This document shows, one piece after another, positions 63,528 to 64,000 of a stretch of DNA of 64,000 nucleotides. The stretch is from RGIG4079 sp045646905 (lineage in GTDB: Bacteria > Bacteroidota > Bacteroidia > Bacteroidales > Muribaculaceae). The stretch lies in NCBI GenBank assembly GCA_045646905.1, contig JAZRLP010000023.1:1-64000 (forward strand). The letters run 5' to 3'. Numbering within the stretch: the stretch's first letter is position 1; each line of letters begins with the position of its first letter. A program made the translations under genes and the position numbers. The notes under the pieces were generated by a model. That model was not told the DNA's origin. It worked only from the letters and a program-made list of their open reading frames with translations, and made no database searches.

Positions 63528-64000
63528 TAAAGCCAAAAGGCATGATTTGTGATTCTAAAGATAGCTGTTTTATAGTAACTTTAAGTGTAGAGATTATATC
63601 ATACTTACATTATACTACACTTAAATTCAATCTACTGCGTTTCTCAACGTTTAAATAGAATCTTGCCTTTTCCTAGTCCATTTATGCGTAAAATAATTAA
63701 TTAGCCCAAGGAATTAGCAATGGTAGTTACCGTTATGAATTACAAATGTAATTATTTCTTTTTTAATACACAAACACATGTTTACAAATATTTGCATATC
63801 AACCATACTTCCCCAATAAATTTAACTACTTTAAACATTAGAAACATTTATTAAACACAAAATTATCCTTTGTCCACAAAAAACGCCACAACTATGGCAA
63901 TTTGCAAACAAATATCACCCCATTTATTACATATAAACATTTCATAACCAAATAAAGACAGAGAGAGGATAGATTTGTTTGTCGTGTAGAAATTAGAAAG
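63528..64000. other. Non-coding AT-rich stretch at the window end
   Basis: No gene above about 30 codons is convincing here. It holds an 11-bp inverted repeat (TTTAAGTGTAG at 63580-63590, CTACACTTAAA at 63615-63625). On the minus strand a 10-codon frame MPFGFSPAAP lies immediately before the hairpin at 63492-63527. A promoter for a gene beyond the edge may lie near 63870-63900 but is not clear. Confidence 0.4.

Noticed and set aside
63733..63810. 30-codon minus-strand frame near the window end
   Set aside because: It is short and AT-rich, without promoter or similarity; it is not enough to call a gene.

Overview
The window is a chromosomal segment of a Bacteroidales bacterium. The evidence is a SusC/SusD pair, promoters of the Bacteroidetes type (TTTG, about 19-20 bases, TAnnTTTG), almost no Shine-Dalgarno sequences, an outer-membrane lipoprotein form of TamA, and C-terminal sorting-like tails on secreted proteins. 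The general look (fairly AT-rich, gut-type gene set) would suit Muribaculaceae or a relative, but that family-level guess is inference.

Layout. 1-5.8 kb (minus): a glycan-uptake locus of SusC, SusD and a SusE-like lipoprotein cut by the window edge. 6.0-8.5 kb (minus): an unrelated TonB-dependent outer-membrane protein. 8.8-15.1 kb (plus): the branched-chain amino acid operon ilvD-ilvB-ilvN-acyl-ACP thioesterase-ilvC, preceded by a long structured leader that could work as an attenuator. 15.2-21.6 kb (plus): a cobalamin riboswitch controlling a vitamin B12 uptake locus: a BtuB-type receptor, a BtuG-type beta-propeller lipoprotein and two more secreted proteins. 21.7-23.6 kb: a small membrane protein, ilvE and an HD hydrolase. 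23.7-33.5 kb (minus): envelope biogenesis genes lptD, tamL and tamB. 33.7-38.1 kb: a DJ-1 family protein, a Sel1-repeat lipoprotein and a response regulator/histidine kinase pair.

38.2-51.0 kb (minus) is a Wzx/Wzy-dependent capsule or exopolysaccharide operon: wza, wzc, wzy, a UDP-HexNAc epimerase and dehydrogenase pair, wzx, a beta-propeller protein of unknown role and three glycosyltransferases. Two perfect hairpins lie between genes inside the operon. A divergent family 2 glycosyltransferase follows on the plus strand. 52.5-55.9 kb is an accessory island: a 49-bp perfect direct repeat, a MITE-like element with TGTCCGATAAA termini, two unrecognised acidic proteins, a row of three very small membrane proteins (one of only 51 codons) and a decayed gene fragment of foreign look. 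55.9-63.4 kb returns to core genes: tRNA-Pro(GGG), gyrB, rnr, folB, an HD hydrolase, an unknown secreted protein and a PD-(D/E)XK-type nuclease. The last 0.6 kb has no convincing gene but carries a strong minus-strand hairpin with a T run.

The most interesting parts are the accessory island with its small membrane proteins and repeated promoter-leader module, the ilvD leader with competing pairings, the B12 locus with a vestigial second sorting tail, and the hairpin directly in front of a capsule glycosyltransferase start codon. No CRISPR array, complete insertion sequence or prophage was seen.
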